DNA of 64,000 nucleotides, taken from positions 1 through 64,000 of the forward strand of contig SJOL01005599.1 of NCBI GenBank assembly GCA_004794785.1. The letters are read 5' to 3'. How positions within the stretch are numbered: position 1 is the first letter of the stretch; each line of letters begins with the position of its first letter. Below, piece after piece: positions 48,301-62,700 of the stretch. Under the pieces are notes generated by a model. That model searched no databases. It was not told where the DNA came from and saw only the letters and a list, made by a program, of their open reading frames with translations. Both the position numbers and the translations under genes were made by a program. This DNA comes from Opisthorchis felineus. Taxonomy: Eukaryota > Platyhelminthes > Trematoda > Opisthorchiida > Opisthorchiidae.

Positions 48301-51300
48301 GATTAAATGATGGCTAGTAAGGCTGGTCCTGCCACGTGTTTTGCTTCCACAAGTTGTACAATTCCACAAGCTGGAAGCAGTATCGGACGGCCTGAGTGCA
48401 GTCTAAATGACTCACATTTTCGCAATATTACAAGGCGCCGCTTCAGAAGACTTCACACCGCGTGAATGGCAAATTTTGAGGTTATTTTGTTAAATATCAT
48501 GCCCCATACGATCTCAAATGCAAGTGGTACTTTTTCATCCAAGCCATTTTCTCCGTGGTGACATTTTGTGTCTTCGATTTTGGGCTCAATTCATCTGTTA
48601 ACGATAAGGTAATTTTTGGGTGAGAGTTTCGTCCACTTGCTTTAACTAGTCTAACCAGCGTAAATAGTTTCTTATCAGAGTGCATTCAGCTCCACCAGTG
48701 TTTTCCCTCAAAAGTTTCCGGTATCAGATATTTTGTCCTTCTATTTTATACGAAGGATTTTGCAAGGAAATGAACTGGTGCGCACGGCAGAGAAACGTCT
48801 TAAAGGATTTCAAATTAAAGTTCAACTTCATACAAATGTTTGCTAATTGACTAGAAGAAGGCAATTCTATTGGTGGGAATCTGCCACTAAATTTCTATGG
48901 AAATTAGAAAGACAAATAAGACCCGTCATTGATATTACTAAATTTCTCCATAGTGGTCTTTTTAAGTGCTTTCAAGCGCGACACTGTTACCTGACAGTGA
49001 TCTAACCGTCCCATTTTGTTCGGCATGGCAAAGCCACAGACAAATCCACATGTGAGCCAAATATTTACATTGTATTTAAACATAAGAGAAGCGTCAATAA
49101 AAAAGTTAACTACTGAAAAAATTCTACCAGTGCCAAGTAGCAGTTGTTTAAAATCACCCTTCTTTAAAAATATCCCCCGGTATTAGAAATATTCTTTCAG
49201 AAAATTTTTTTATTTTGCCGCCTTTTCCTGCGAAAGCCGAAAACGTTAATGATTATCTTAATTTGATAATTTTAGTTGAGTTTTTGAGCCGTTTGGAACT
49301 CGCTCTAGCATCAGCTGCATGGTTTCGTAACGAGGTCTTTTGGTGCTATGCAATGATAAAAATAGAGATGAGCATTCGTGACCTTTCTTGTAGTGCTTTA
49401 TTGCAGCCACTTGGTGGGTGTATACGAAAGGTGGATAAACTGTGGTCGAAGTTAGGCAAAAAGAATGCCGCAAAAATTGTCATGTAACGAGGCAGATGAC
49501 TAAAATTGGACAAGGTCATCGTACCGAATGGGCAGTGTACATGCTTGAAAATATCTCGGCACATCCTAAAAACAGAAACATGTGAACGACAAACTTATAG
49601 CTCTTGAGTACACCCTGGTGGAAAGCACCACATGCTGTATACCTTCCCATTAACTCTATGCCTATGATCTTCATAAGGGTTGAAGGTGTTGTGTTATCTC
49701 CATTAGTTCACAGTTAACTTTCGTTGCTCTCAAAATTCGTTTCAGTAACTATCCATGTCGCACACTGAAAAATTGACAGAATACTAAAAATGCCGGTGTT
49801 TGGCATTAGTTGTGATATCTTGATATAGGTGCATGGAAAATGTCGGTAATAAAAGTCACTGTTTGAGCTGTTATGACATTTCGCATTCCGCTCTTATGGT
49901 AGTAAAATTGCTGGGCTTATTTACTTCCACTGTAGCTTCAAAGCAATTTCATTCTGTTACCACTCTTTTGTGGCTACTACTTATAACCCAACTCAAAAAA
50001 AGACAAAAAATGTTCAATAATTGTAGACTCCCTGGTAGTATTCAGAGTGCAAGGTTTCATCGTATTTCTTCTCAATGCAATTATGTTCATCACGCTGACT
50101 CTCAAGGTTTGAGTAATTTGATGGGTCACTCTATTTGAGGCTTTCCATAGTTTGTACAGTCACGCTATTTTTTCCAAAATTTGTGCTTTTTATTTAAACG
50201 GTAGGTTGCTCCTAGACAAAGTCAGATTCGCAAAAATTTCACCTTTTTTAATTATACGCATGTATCAAGAGGAATCACTTAGTTTACTATCCAGCCTACC
50301 TGACTGTATTGCATAGCTTGGTTATGTCTTCTATCTGAATCGACAAATTCACACAGCATTGATCAAGTGAACGCATATATTTTGGTAATTATAAAAACAA
50401 AAACAGTCCAACCGCACGTTATATGGCAAATAATTTTTAATGTTGAACCCACCATAAACATGCATGTATTGAGCAGCACTGGTTGCCCGTTTTGTGAGGC
50501 TCTGAAACAGAATTTCAAGTACTAAGTTTGTTGTAATATGTCGCAGCATTGCCTTAGGCCGATTGAAAAATGTTTGATTCTGATGGCATTCCCTTCTAGA
50601 TTTTTGCACTGGATTTTGCAACTCAGACTTATGCTTATTGGGAGCGTCCTCATGCGTGATCCAAAGAATATTGTTCTATTATCTCAAAAAACCTTTTGTC
50701 AAACCCATTTGTCAAACCATCTGTTCTTGCATGCTTATGGCAAATTGCAGTTACCCTATTACCTAGGACTCAACTGCACAAGGAACTCAGATCAGTTAGC
50801 CCGCAACCCCATCCAAAACAGTTCTTTTTGAGACGGGGGTTGATATTTTACTAAGACCACCAAATTCGGGAATTTTGGAAATCCGTTTTGTAGCGGTCAG
50901 ATGTAGATAATATATGGTCATATTTACGACCAAAACAAGACTGTCAGTGGGTCAAATTTCTACAACTTTTTACTGGGTCACACTCGTGCACCAAACAATG
51001 AAGTGTAGGCGGTTGATGAATATGAAACAAATTTGAACGTTGTTTAGCCACTCTACTGCCGCACATCACATAGCAATTTGCGACATAAGCCCAATATAGT
51101 GATGTGCTATCACTCAGTGATAAACACTTGTGGCGGTTGACTCAGCTAGGCTACTAGAGCATCCAGATGCATGAACAAAGCCACAACTTCAGTCATTTTG
51201 CGGACAGCTTTCTGTGGGTTATAAGAAAGGCAATATTTGTGGCGGCAGTTCCAGTACACAAATGAATAAATAATTATTCGTTCGGCTCCAACATCTTATT

Positions 51301-53350
51301 GGTGTCTGGATGCCGTGCCACCCAAAAGAGGTACTAGCACTTGAGGCAGCCTGGTGCAGCAAATTCACTTGAAGAAATTTTCAGCTGTGATTTGAATGAG
51401 TTTCTCGTGAAAGTCAAATCGGAGTGCAAGTGTACTTCGCTGATCTCAATCGTCATGCACATAATCCAGCAAAGGTTGATCTTGTCTTCCATTTGCAATC
51501 TAGTGTTTAGTTATACTATCTCTAGGAATCCCTGCTGTACTGGCAAATTTTGTAATACGACTATTTGACGTCGTGGTAACGTGCAAAGGTGTTATTTATT
51601 GAAATACTACATGAACGTTCTCAAAAAGTCTTGTTTGGAACGCAGTTTAGGGGTATTACAACCCACTCTGTTACTGCAGATTACAGGGGAAGCAGAAAGG
51701 AAAAAAAGATATTAACCTTGATAGAGTTTCTTTCACAAAGCACTAATAAGATCACTCCTATTGCGGATGGAAGGCTTGCAACCAAATTGCCAATCCCAGG
51801 AAAAAAGCCGTTGACAAAACCGGCCTAGTAAAGTGTTTCATAAGAATAAATACACAGGAAGAGACAGGTGGGGATTATTTGGAATACGCAACTCGACTGC
51901 TTCCAATACTTCTAATGCTCTGTAGTGCAGGATAATTATTGCAATATGTTAGCAACCCAGTATGCTCAGTGAGTGAGTATAGTTTTAGTCCAGAACAGTC
52001 GTCTGGAGCATTTTCAGTGTGAACAACACTGTCGCAGTTACTTTTTCCTTGCGATGTGTAGAATTCTGAATGTTTTGAAAAGCGTGACCTGCCAAGGTCA
52101 AACTGCTAGGTGAATATTGCCAGACAGAATGTCAGAGTGATCGACAAGATAGTGTAAGTGTGCTGTAAGTAGAGGTGTGGAGAAACAACGCATGGTGTAT
52201 GATCGTTTTGTCATAAATACGCCGTTTTTTTCTAATTATGTCGCATTCCGTGAACCCTGTTACATTGAAATATGAGCAAGGCCTTTAATACAAAGCCCGA
52301 ACCATATATTGAGCGAATGTGTACTTGTCAACCAAGGAGATGATTTCTATCTATCTCAATCCCAACACGCCACAAAGTTGCTGAATGTTCTCCTCCAGGA
52401 GTGGACGAGTTCGCGTTGTCAACTGATAGCAGGGCACATTTTCAGAAATGACAGCATACCAGAGTGACTAGAAAGCCTCATTCAAAAGTTTCCTGACATC
52501 TCAGATTTTGATGCACCAGTTAAAATTTAAGATAGATGCAAGGATTGTTATCACAGTTATTGATCCCTGTCACAGAGAAAAAGAATCCGGGTTAGTTCAC
52601 CTGGCCTGTCTGCTTTGAAGAACAACTTTGTTTCTTCTCTGTGAGCCAGTCAAATAGTAACTGCTTCAAGAAAAACAAAATCGTTCAACAAAAGATTTTC
52701 TTCCCGCCCGTCCGGCTGGTTTACCACATCAAACTAAACGTTTGTTAAAAAACAATGTAAGGAAACAATCAAGCATATTTAAGCTTCTTCAAAAGACAAA
52801 AAGCACAGGCTGCGACGAATTGACGAAGTACAAACATGTATGACATTTCTAACCATCAAAAATTGTTGCTTCGTAAGAATAACGACGTCGTCTGTGCAAT
52901 TTTCTGTTGTTTATTATGAAATCTCCGCACATTTTCAACATCACTGTAGAGTCAGACGAAGTTAAATGTTAGGATGAGGACATTGGAGCGTGCTGAACGC
53001 ATTTGGTGCTGCTCTTCAGATGAGTGCATAATTTTCTCAGAAGTGGCTTTTCGGGCATTTTCTTTCACTATATCTCCTCGATTTCTATTTATTAAAATGG
53101 ACTACTTTTTACTTTCTGTTAATTTTGTTAGAATATCAGATGTTGCTTTACTCTATGACCATAAACATGATAAATATAAATAAAAGAATCCTTAAAGAAG
53201 GAATCAACAGCGAATTGGAATTCCGGAATGTTTATATTCTATACATTGGTTGGGATTACCTGCATCAAATAATATTGGCACAATAACCGGTTGGTAATTG
53301 GATCTGGCTACTCAAATGATTATGCGTTCCAATGACTGTTATTTCACTAG
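45390..53350. other. No supported gene
   Basis: About 8 kb with only chance-length open frames and one short tandem repeat (45727-45766). No mobile-element signature was recognised. It could be upstream intergenic DNA of the NPF gene. Confidence 0.5.
45727..45766 (+). repeat. 10-bp tandem repeat, four copies
   Basis: Four consecutive units of CGAGCTACCA, the last ending in C instead of A. The near-perfect identity implies a recent slippage array. Confidence 0.9.
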
Positions 53351-53357
53351 CAGCCAT

Positions 53358-53398
53358 CCAATAGTCTTCAGCATCCTACGTTTTCCGTCGGTATTTAT
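53358..53398 (+). promoter_or_regulatory. Possible NPF promoter elements
   Basis: A CCAAT word (53358-53362) lies 30 bases before TATTTAT (53392-53398), which is about 90 bases upstream of the NPF start codon. Spacing suits a CCAAT/TATA-type promoter, but both words are common in A+T-rich DNA and no transcript data are available. An upstream non-coding exon is equally possible. Confidence 0.25.
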
Positions 53399-53489
53399 TC
53401 ACCAATAAGCATGCGCCTGTTTGAAGCAAATTTCGGCATTGGTGCTAGTTTGCACACGGTTGTTCATAACGATCAACAACTTTTTTGGA

Positions 53490-53710
53490 ATGGCGGATGC
53501 GGCAGTGTTGCGACTTATGTTTGCTGGAATTCTGATATGCATACTGTATTTTCATTCGGCTACATGTCTACCAAACTCGGAACTGTTGAAACGATTTAGC
53601 AAAGAAGAACTTGAAGCAAAGATGAAAATCATAAAAGATGCGTACGAAAAGATCTTGGATAATAGGATGCAGGAGCTAAATGCGTTTTATCAACTTCATG
53701 GACGGCCAAG
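53490..53710 (+). CDS. npf: Neuropeptide F precursor, first coding exon (partial gene)
   Basis: The ATG at 53490 is the first in this frame and opens a signal peptide, MADAAVLRLMFAGILICIL to HSATC (residues 1-26). LPNSELLKR follows, giving a KR cleavage site (residues 33-34), then a peptide starting FSKEELEAKM and ending AFYQLHGRPR. Flatworm NPFs are roughly 36-40 residues and end in GRPRF-amide; adding the missing Phe gives 40 residues here. The exon stops after the second base of the last Arg codon, at AG/GTAAGA (donor 53711). An intron splitting this penultimate Arg codon is a conserved mark of NPY/NPF genes. NPF acts through G-protein-coupled receptors. The next exon must supply Phe, the amidation Gly and a basic site; I found none before 64000. 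Unspliced, the frame stops at once (TAA 53712). Confidence 0.82.
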
Positions 53711-53716
53711 GTAAGA
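53711..53716 (+). other. Splice donor of the NPF intron
   Basis: GTAAGA follows AG, a near-consensus donor. The intron is phase 2, inside the penultimate Arg codon of the mature peptide. Confidence 0.8.
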
Positions 53717-56700
53717 AGCAAGTGAGAGTGAACCAGTTTTGTAATTTTCGGATTCAGGCGAGGATTTAAAGTATCATAAACAGCTACGAGTGTGATCATA
53801 TTTTGAAACTGTCAGTCCTATGTTCTTAATGGTTATCAGTATATTGCAGCTTTGCTGATTTTTTAGTGATAATATCATAAATACACAAAAAGTTGTGTCT
53901 GTTGAAACCTCTGAGTTGCAGTTGACCGTGTTTGATTTTTTCCCAGTGACCGTTAGAATACGTTGTGAGACCAAATAAAGCTTCTCTAACCGCATCACAT
54001 TCTGCTTCTGGTGGTGGCTGAATTAGAGGATTCAGGCAATCAGCCAGTTTTCCCCGTCACCCTTTTCAGGTAGATGTGTTATTTAAAACACTTACTATAT
54101 AAAAATATGCAACTAAGAATTTAAATATTCTTAAAAGACTTACGTTTTAACATTTTGTACTGGAAAAAATTTTAGTGGTGCGACCTTTTATCGACACCAT
54201 TTTGACAACACACATGATTATTCCATGTGGTGCTGTGTCAAACCACACATGTGGTAGACTATTTAGCTCCGGCTGACAGAAATTAAGTTGCCATCAAAAA
54301 TGAGTTTTCTTTGAGATTTTTTAAGTTTACGAGTTAAAACTCTCACCTTTGTTTGGCATCAGTTGACTTATGTTTAGTTGCAACTGTTCATGCTCTTTCC
54401 TTGAGTATTTGAAAAGTAAGCTCTATTGGTCATGAAACAATTATGGATACATTCGTCTGATTTGGTGTTCTGGGACGGACTGAATTCTTATCCGTTCACA
54501 TTTTAAGGATCGTTGCTGTCTCACTTGGAAAACCCTGTGGCTATTTCAAAACAGGTTGCTTATTTTACGATCTGAACAATGAAAGAAGCATCAGGAGGAC
54601 AAAAAATATTGACCGCAGAATTATGTCTCCGGTTGTTAATATAAACAGACATAAAAGGTTCTGTGGTGTTTCACTTAAAAAAGTAACCTGAGCTTTGTCG
54701 TGTTTTCTACGACAGGAGTCCCACAATTCAAAGAATAAATCCAGTTATTTTTCTGTCTGAATTTTGAGGACTCTACTTATTTGGTGTGAATGATAGGCTT
54801 TGTAGAGTAAGTATACTTTACAAGTATCTTTGGATATTTATTCTGATAGGAGAATGAAAAAAATGGTCTCGTGCGTCATAGATTGTCCGATTAACCCGCA
54901 GATTTGAGTAAAACTGTTTAGTTATTAGTTGGAACCACTAGTTGGCCGTGGGTCTGCTTTATCAGGAGTTTTTTAGTGTGTCCAATTGGCGGCGGAATAT
55001 ATATAGCCACTGCGATTTTAGACAGATTTTCGGTCATTTCACCCACGGAAAATTTGTTGGTGGTAAAGTGAACGAAGAAGAGGCTTTAGCATTCACAAAC
55101 GTTTACACTAGAACAAAAACAGATAAATTAAAATTGATTTTATTTGTTTTGAATTTTTGTGCTTCACCCCGTCAGCATCGCCGCTGGTAGTCATGACATA
55201 TGCGGATGAAGCGACAGAATTTGGAAAAAAGTCAATGAACTTCAAAATATTTGCGATTTCAATACACATCCATGTTAACCAACGAGTTTTTAACATGTTG
55301 CTCTACTGTGAGTTTCAGCATATTTGGCGCAGAAATAAAGGTCCTGTTAGCAGTAAGTCATGGAAGCACTTAGGTAGTGTGATCTTCCAAAATTGTTAGT
55401 GCGAGCAGATCAAAGAATTCACACAAACCTCTTTCAGCTCCGCATCACCGACACTGACATAAATTAGGCCAATGTTCAACCGGGGAGATGCGAAACTCAG
55501 GTCATTACTTTAACGGGGCTTTTGAATAAACGGATTGTGTATGAAGTTCGCGACAAAACTACGGTTAATGATATTTCCAACTTCTTGTAAAAAGGGCCTG
55601 ATACACGTAGAAGCAGTCGTCATTCCGCCCGGCATTTCAACGTTCAGGAGATATTGTGATGGAATTTGTGATGACACCTCAAAGTCTTCAATATGAGAGA
55701 TGCACAATGTGTCTCTAATCAGACCGTTGCGGAAATACAAGATAATGAACAACAGTTCTGCTTCCTGTAGGCACTGAATTTTAGCAAGTCCTGGTAAGTT
55801 CTCGCTTTTGTCAGAAGATAATCATCTTTTGTATGTTTAATGGCAATAATGAAAACATAGATGCCATCTGCTTTTGCGGAATCAACAGCAGCGCTTTAAT
55901 AGGTTGGGAGTAAATTGAAAATCTGTGCCTTCCGACCAGGTTTTTGCAGAAATGTGCGGATCCATACAACTTTAGGAAATAATCCGGGCTTCAAGTTTGT
56001 AATGTTTGGGTATCCTTTAAAATTGAAACTTGTTGCTTCCATGTTGTCAGATTTATTCTCAGGATTCTTAGATGTTCTGGTGGCTGATTTTGTCCTAGGT
56101 TTTGTTTCACAGCGTTTACCATATTTCAGCTAGGTTACCTTTGAGCAATATTGGGCTTTCGCGTTTGTTACAAATGGGAGCTAACGACCCGAGCAATATG
56201 ATAGGTGTTATGTTTTCTCTTATGCATGAAAGTATCTATATATCTATTATCTATCTGTGTATCATCTATTATATATATTATATCTATGATCTGTTATCCA
56301 TCTTTTATCTATTACTTATCTATTATCTATCTATATTAGTTAGTGGAGATTCTGAAACCCCATCGGATAAGAAATGAAACGTCTCAGTAGTATTCCAATC
56401 GAGCTTATTGCAATCAGCAACCTCATTTTTAATTTACCATATTCTAACACAATTTGTATTAGTGTCCCATATGCGTGCTCCAGAATCAGATAGCGCAACA
56501 ATTTGGAAGCGGCTATTATCGTTATGTCGTTTGAACTTACGGCACTACTAATCAGCGGTCACCGCTTATTAAATGCAAAATGTATTTTTGTCAGAACTTC
56601 ATAAATGCAAGACTATAAACATGTATTCTACTTGTTTTTGGAAGCAATCAAATGTGTTTGTTTTAGTAAAGACTGTCCCGGACTTAGTTTAATGGACGTT

Positions 56701-59700
56701 TAATGAGTATTTATTGCGTAACAAAATCCAGATATAGGTTTCTCTCCTCATGTACGGCATAAAATGCTTCTTTGAGTTAAATCTACAATGGATTAGCAAG
56801 CAAATACATTCGGCGTCTCACTGGAATTTAATAGGCGTACTTTGGCATCCCACCTTGAAAAAAACTGAATTTTTTCCAAAAATCATGAGCTCACTCTGCT
56901 GAGAGTAATCATGCTAACAGGTATGCTCTTCGAATTTCCACCACCACTTTACCACTATAACTCTAGCCTACATTAGTTTGTGTTATACCAAATCGGATGC
57001 AATAGATTTTTTTATAACATTAAATGCATGGATCAACTTTGTGCGGTTTACCAGGAATCACATTAAAGATTATAGATTTTGAGGGGCTGTTTCGATTAGA
57101 GAAATTGGGACCAAAAATATTTCGGTGGACTACTTTTGAAACGAATGACTCCATGTAAGCAAAAGTTAATGCTTGACCTACGCTGTATTTGATGTTGTTG
57201 ATTGCTTTAATAGCCAAGCTTGCCGAGAAATGAAGAGTGATTTTTATCCACGAAAGCCAAATTGATATCAACTTGCAAACAGCCGGACAGAGAAAACCAA
57301 AATTCAGCAAGTAAAAAGATTCTTCCCGGCCGCAACGGTCGTGCCAACAGGATTTCTGTACATGACCAAGCTATTTTTACAATCTTGATAGGGAAAGATT
57401 TACACTCCTGTTTAGGCTATTTTGTTGTCCTATTCTTCCAGAACCGGCCTAACAAAACTTATTTGGTAGAAAATATGTTTATCTTCCGGAGCCAATATTC
57501 ATAGCGTAGTGACGCAGCGTAAGGTTTTGAATAGTTCAAACAGGCCACCAAAATTCTGACATGCGTGGGTGTACCAAAATACATTAACTACTCAATACTC
57601 ACAGTATGGTGCTACGGTACCTCTTAAGAGGTAATTTTCAAAATGACTTGAGATCCGGAAAAGCGTTTGCAGATAACAACGTAGGCTTGCTGCAAAAAAC
57701 AGTATTTCGGATTGTTGATGATAATAATTTGATGCAAGAACTGAGTGTAGCAGTCAAAGATGACGCAAGCGTTGAACAAAGGGGATAGAAGATACAAAAA
57801 TTACAGGATTTTTAAGACAACAGGTATCATTTAATATTCGCTAAAACTGGAAATATTTTTGCATCCAAAAGTAGTATGTCAGACGTTAGAGCATTTTAGG
57901 AATTGCCCGAGCAACAAAAAACCAACGGGGAAAACAAACAAATCCGACCATACTTTCTACTTACTTCTTACGAGTAAGTGTGATTTTTTCGTAATGTCAT
58001 GAGTTTAATCAGACACAAGGGCGCGTGTTTTGATGAAAGATGATATGTTCCTAAAGCCGTTTGCTTATTTCCAGCGGATTTTTAATCGAAAGACTTATGC
58101 ACCCGACGTGAATAAAATGCTTAAGAAATTTATGTTCTCGAGTTGTACAGTAAATTTCAGTTTTTCAGTGCAGACTTGGAAATTTAATACTGGCAATGTG
58201 TACCAAGTAGTTCCTGTAACGATCGCATTAAATGAGGTTTTACGTGTTGCTTACGTGTGGATAGCTAAGCGGGAACAAGCTGGCATGGAATCAAATAAGT
58301 TTGACGATTTATCTGTTACTTGAAAAAAAGTAAGTCACAAATTCAAGCCATCAGTCTGCCCCCAACTAGAGGAACACAAATTTGATGGGGCTGATCCTGT
58401 AGCGGCAAGATGTCGTCAACAAACGGTGCTCCCGCCTAATATAGGGATCTCCGCCTTTTGTCTGATATTCGATCAGCCTGGCCGTAAGGTTCACGGGCCT
58501 TCAGTTTTGAGTTAGCCAAGATGTTCGGTAGCACATGTTTGATTTTGTCTGATTGTGAAATCTCCCTATTCCCAAGTCCGCGAGGAATAGATGGTCTATC
58601 TCTACAAAAAGTCCTCAGTGATAAGTGGTGCGGAACATAAGGAGACTCATCAGTTGAGCATTTAATCTGAGGGTACGTCAGCAATCTTTTAAAAATTGGT
58701 TATTTTTACCGCCTAAACGAGTACAGTTTCTCAGATCAGACCAAAACAATGGTTTTATTAACCTGTGCTTCATCAAAACAATCAGTAATCAAGACCCGCT
58801 TTTCATTTACAGCTAGGAGTTGGACATGTCATCTGTTGATGCTTACTCCTCATTAATAAACACAAACTAAACAAAATATTGTTGACCCGCGCAAATAACA
58901 GTGGAAGCGACCCGAACAACGATGTAGAATGACATAAAGTGGGTGATATTTTCATCCCTGCGTAATCGTTAGGTGAATGACTGCGTGAAATTCACCATCG
59001 ACAAATCGTCAATGTGATAAAGAGTTTTGTGCTGTTTATCCATGAACTGGGAAGAAAGCGGATATAATATGATTGATAGTGCACAACGCAGAAACTGAGT
59101 AATCTTGTCGATTTGCAACAGCAATTTTAAACAACAGCTAACAAACTTGATCTGCTTATGTGAACACCAATTGAAAATCCATCCTTCATTCAAAAGTCAT
59201 CTTGCCTGGTGTGCATGTTATATTCTTGGAGAAAATGCCAAATAATATTGAAAATATGCTACTCACAGTAGAAGGGCTCCTAATGTCGGGGCAACTTGCG
59301 ATTCGACCGTTCAGAATATGGGCGAACTGGTTGTCATGATACCAACGTAAAGCCAAAATTGAATTCAGTTGACCTAACAAAAATACGCATTGGATACTCA
59401 AAGTCTGTTGTAGGATCCTCAGTAGAGTGTGCAGAATAAATGAAGGGGTAGAAAGTGCGAATATGTTAATGGGTAGCTGATCCCTGTTAAAAACTGGATA
59501 TTTTTTCTTTTTGATCAGTTATGTTATCCATCCAGTTGGCTTGCGGCTGCAAGCCATACGAGACGGTTGAGTTGATACAATTCCCAATAACTCTAGATTG
59601 TTGAATAAAAACCTTAATTTGGGTAGTACTCGCTTGACTGACATTTAAATACTGAGACTATTGGCGAGTAATTTGGCTCTGCCACAAGATTAGAAGTGTA

Positions 59701-62700
59701 ATTGATGGATGAAGACTTTGGTAATGCTTTTTACAGATGCACTACTGCACTACTTAAAACTGTTCGGAAACCAGAAGCACACGTATCACCCAAAATTGTG
59801 AACAGTTACCCCCAAATAAGTGCTATTTCTTCCTCCGCCAGGCCATCTATCTTAGTTTTCGCGGATGCTTACTATGGCGGAACCCGTAGACGTTTCTTGA
59901 TGCGAACCTCAGCCTTGAAAATTGAAAGGCTGTAAAGAGATGGTTGTAACGGCCACGAGGCAAATTGCATAAACAAGCGAGTGTGTTATATGAAAGCTGC
60001 TTTAGAGGTGTCGGGCTGTTAATTTTTGTTGGTTGCCCCTTACGGAGAATCTTGTCGGCAAAGATTCGCACATGATAGTTAATGTGATGTGCGTTGTGCC
60101 GTGATGTGAGTATGCAAGAATGTGGTTATGAATAGCTGAGAAAGACGCAAAAAACAGCCTAAAACTAAACACTCACATGATGGTGAAGGACCAATTAAAT
60201 AATGGGGTTTGTGGTGTCCTTAAGGGTGGTTTATTTGGTCCAAGTCATCTGTAGTCTATAAATGGGACAAAATGAGGCCGCACGATACTGTCTTGCCGGT
60301 GGTGGAAACGATGTCAATGCTGTCTCCATTATGGGCTTAACCCATCACATTTCCAAACCTGTTGATTTGTGACAGTTGAATTCTAGTAACAAATTATTAC
60401 CTGTTTTGGCTAGACTGTGTAGATTCGTATATTACCAAGTAAAAAATGAAGTCTCACAATTTATGCTACAACCAGGCAAAATTTGGTTTGCTTTGTTTTA
60501 AGGCTTTTGATTCAGCAGTCAGTGTTTTTTGCCGCCAAAGGCCTCATCGTTCTAGTGGCCGATTAGTCCAATCCGATCAATAAAATCAGAACTGCTTTCG
60601 AACCATATTTAAATCCTCCCCTCGGCTGGTGATAACTAAGGCTTGTCCTGTGTCCTAGAACTCACTGGTATATATTTCGTACTGTTAACTTGACCGACAA
60701 GCTCTCCTCTCTTGCACCTCGTCCACCCATTCCACAAGATCATTTTATGTTTCTTCAGATGCGATCAAGCTTTTCGCCACTGCTGGTCTATATTCACATA
60801 TTGATTACACGTCGGCTCATCGTATGAATACTTTTCCAAATGGTGCTCAAAAGTTCAGTCTTAAAACCGTGGGTGATTTCCTTGCATGAGAAAACCAATA
60901 TCGAACGAATCAACTCTAGACAGAACTTCCATAAATGATGTTCAGTAATTCGTTTGACAACAAATATTCACCTCGTTTTTGCACAACAGAATTGTGCACC
61001 TGAGCTCATCTAGCGAGTACACTCGGCAAATGTTTTTGGTGTGCTGGTCTTAACTCTTCCAACAGAAATAATTTTTATCCACTATTTCTGTTTGGTGCAC
61101 ACAAGCCCCAAGATCATCAGCTGCTAAAATTGCTATTTAAATTCTTTTTGTATGCCGGACGCAATAAAAGCCTTCCTGAACCAAAAAAAATCAGTTAGTT
61201 CAGTCGCCACCTTCCATTTTCTAACGTATTGAACAGTATTGTTCAGCAGATATTTTGCTCAAATTAACGATATGGATTAATATTTTTCACCGTGCCACAC
61301 GCACAGATCTCCGCACTTGCGCTGCACGAGTGAGCAGATAGTGCCTTTCAATATTCGCAGATGTAGATTCACTTGATTATTTTGAATGACACGTGTACAA
61401 CAGCTCCTCACATTTTGTTTTTTTAGGAAACTACTATTTTAATCACGGCTGCGGTTTAAACTGGTCATCTAATCAATGTTTTTAATAGAGACGTCAAGAG
61501 TGACCCAACGGCTGAGGGCTGGCTTTCATTTAGGGTCGTCCCTATGAAGAAATTATTCTTTTTTATAAACAGTGGCATCGGGTCGCGGAACACTGTTATT
61601 TGGCTTACTACGTCTTGTTTGTCTTAGAATAGTCACTTTAGGAACTGCCGATAATGAAAGCACTCTGCATCATCAGCACGCTGACAGATTACACTGGTCT
61701 GGGCATTTTCAATTGAACATATGCGTGCAAAATGGTACGGACAGATATCCTATTGTGAGGGTACTAATAATGAGCGGTCTGTTAACAGACGAACTTTTTT
61801 AACCGGCGGAGAAATTTTTAACCCAGATGAATTTCACCTCCCGTACTTATAGTAGTCTACTCGGAGTGCTGATTTTTCAAGCCCGCTGCGGTACCGTTGG
61901 GTGGGTGCAAGTTGGCTGAAAAATCTGCTTAAACATCGTATATAAATAGCATTGATAAATCAAATAAAAACGTAAACGCAGAGGGTTTTGAGTGACAGAG
62001 GATCACTTCTGGTGAACATATACTGTGAATATATACTATATCAAAATAAGGACCCCGCAACAGAAGTTAAATAAGTCTTTTTGGGAAGCCATGAATAAAC
62101 GATAGTCAGAACTCTTCAGTTTGATATTTAAACATGGTTTGTCACAAGTTATTAACTTGATATAGTAGTAAAATGCTGTCAGCAGTTGATCCGTTTGTGA
62201 ATACATGAAGGAAGGCACTTCACTAAATTTCTTAACATTTATTAAAATAACCGACGTTTAGTTTGCGCAGAATGTGCAGGTTGCACAGGCTGGAAATTTG
62301 AACACACTTTTGTTTCAAGCCACCGTTCACTCGTTTAATCTTTCCTTCAGTATTTTTAAATATGCAACACTTCACCTAAGTGATTTGCAGGCGAGCAACT
62401 GAATACTGGTCTCGCAAAAGTATGTGAATGCCAAACGGCCATAGGAAAAGCTTAAGATATTATAACTCATGTTTGTTTGCGTCAAAATATTCCTCTGGTC
62501 AAATGTGAGCATTCCTGCAGCCCAGCAGTCTTAGAAAATTTCGCTCCCACCGACATGTTATCTTCTCCCATTCAAACCGTTCCGTTTGTATTTACTGTAC
62601 AGCATTAGTGTATTTCAGTCTCGTCATACTGTTTCGGCACTGCATAAGTAGATCTTCCCTGGTGGAGCAAAATTAATCATATATTATTCTGAGCGTTTTG

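Noticed and set aside
55220..55250. Second NPF exon at 'gacagaatttgg'
   Set aside because: Splicing after the AG would give Ile-Trp instead of Phe-Gly, and no dibasic site follows.
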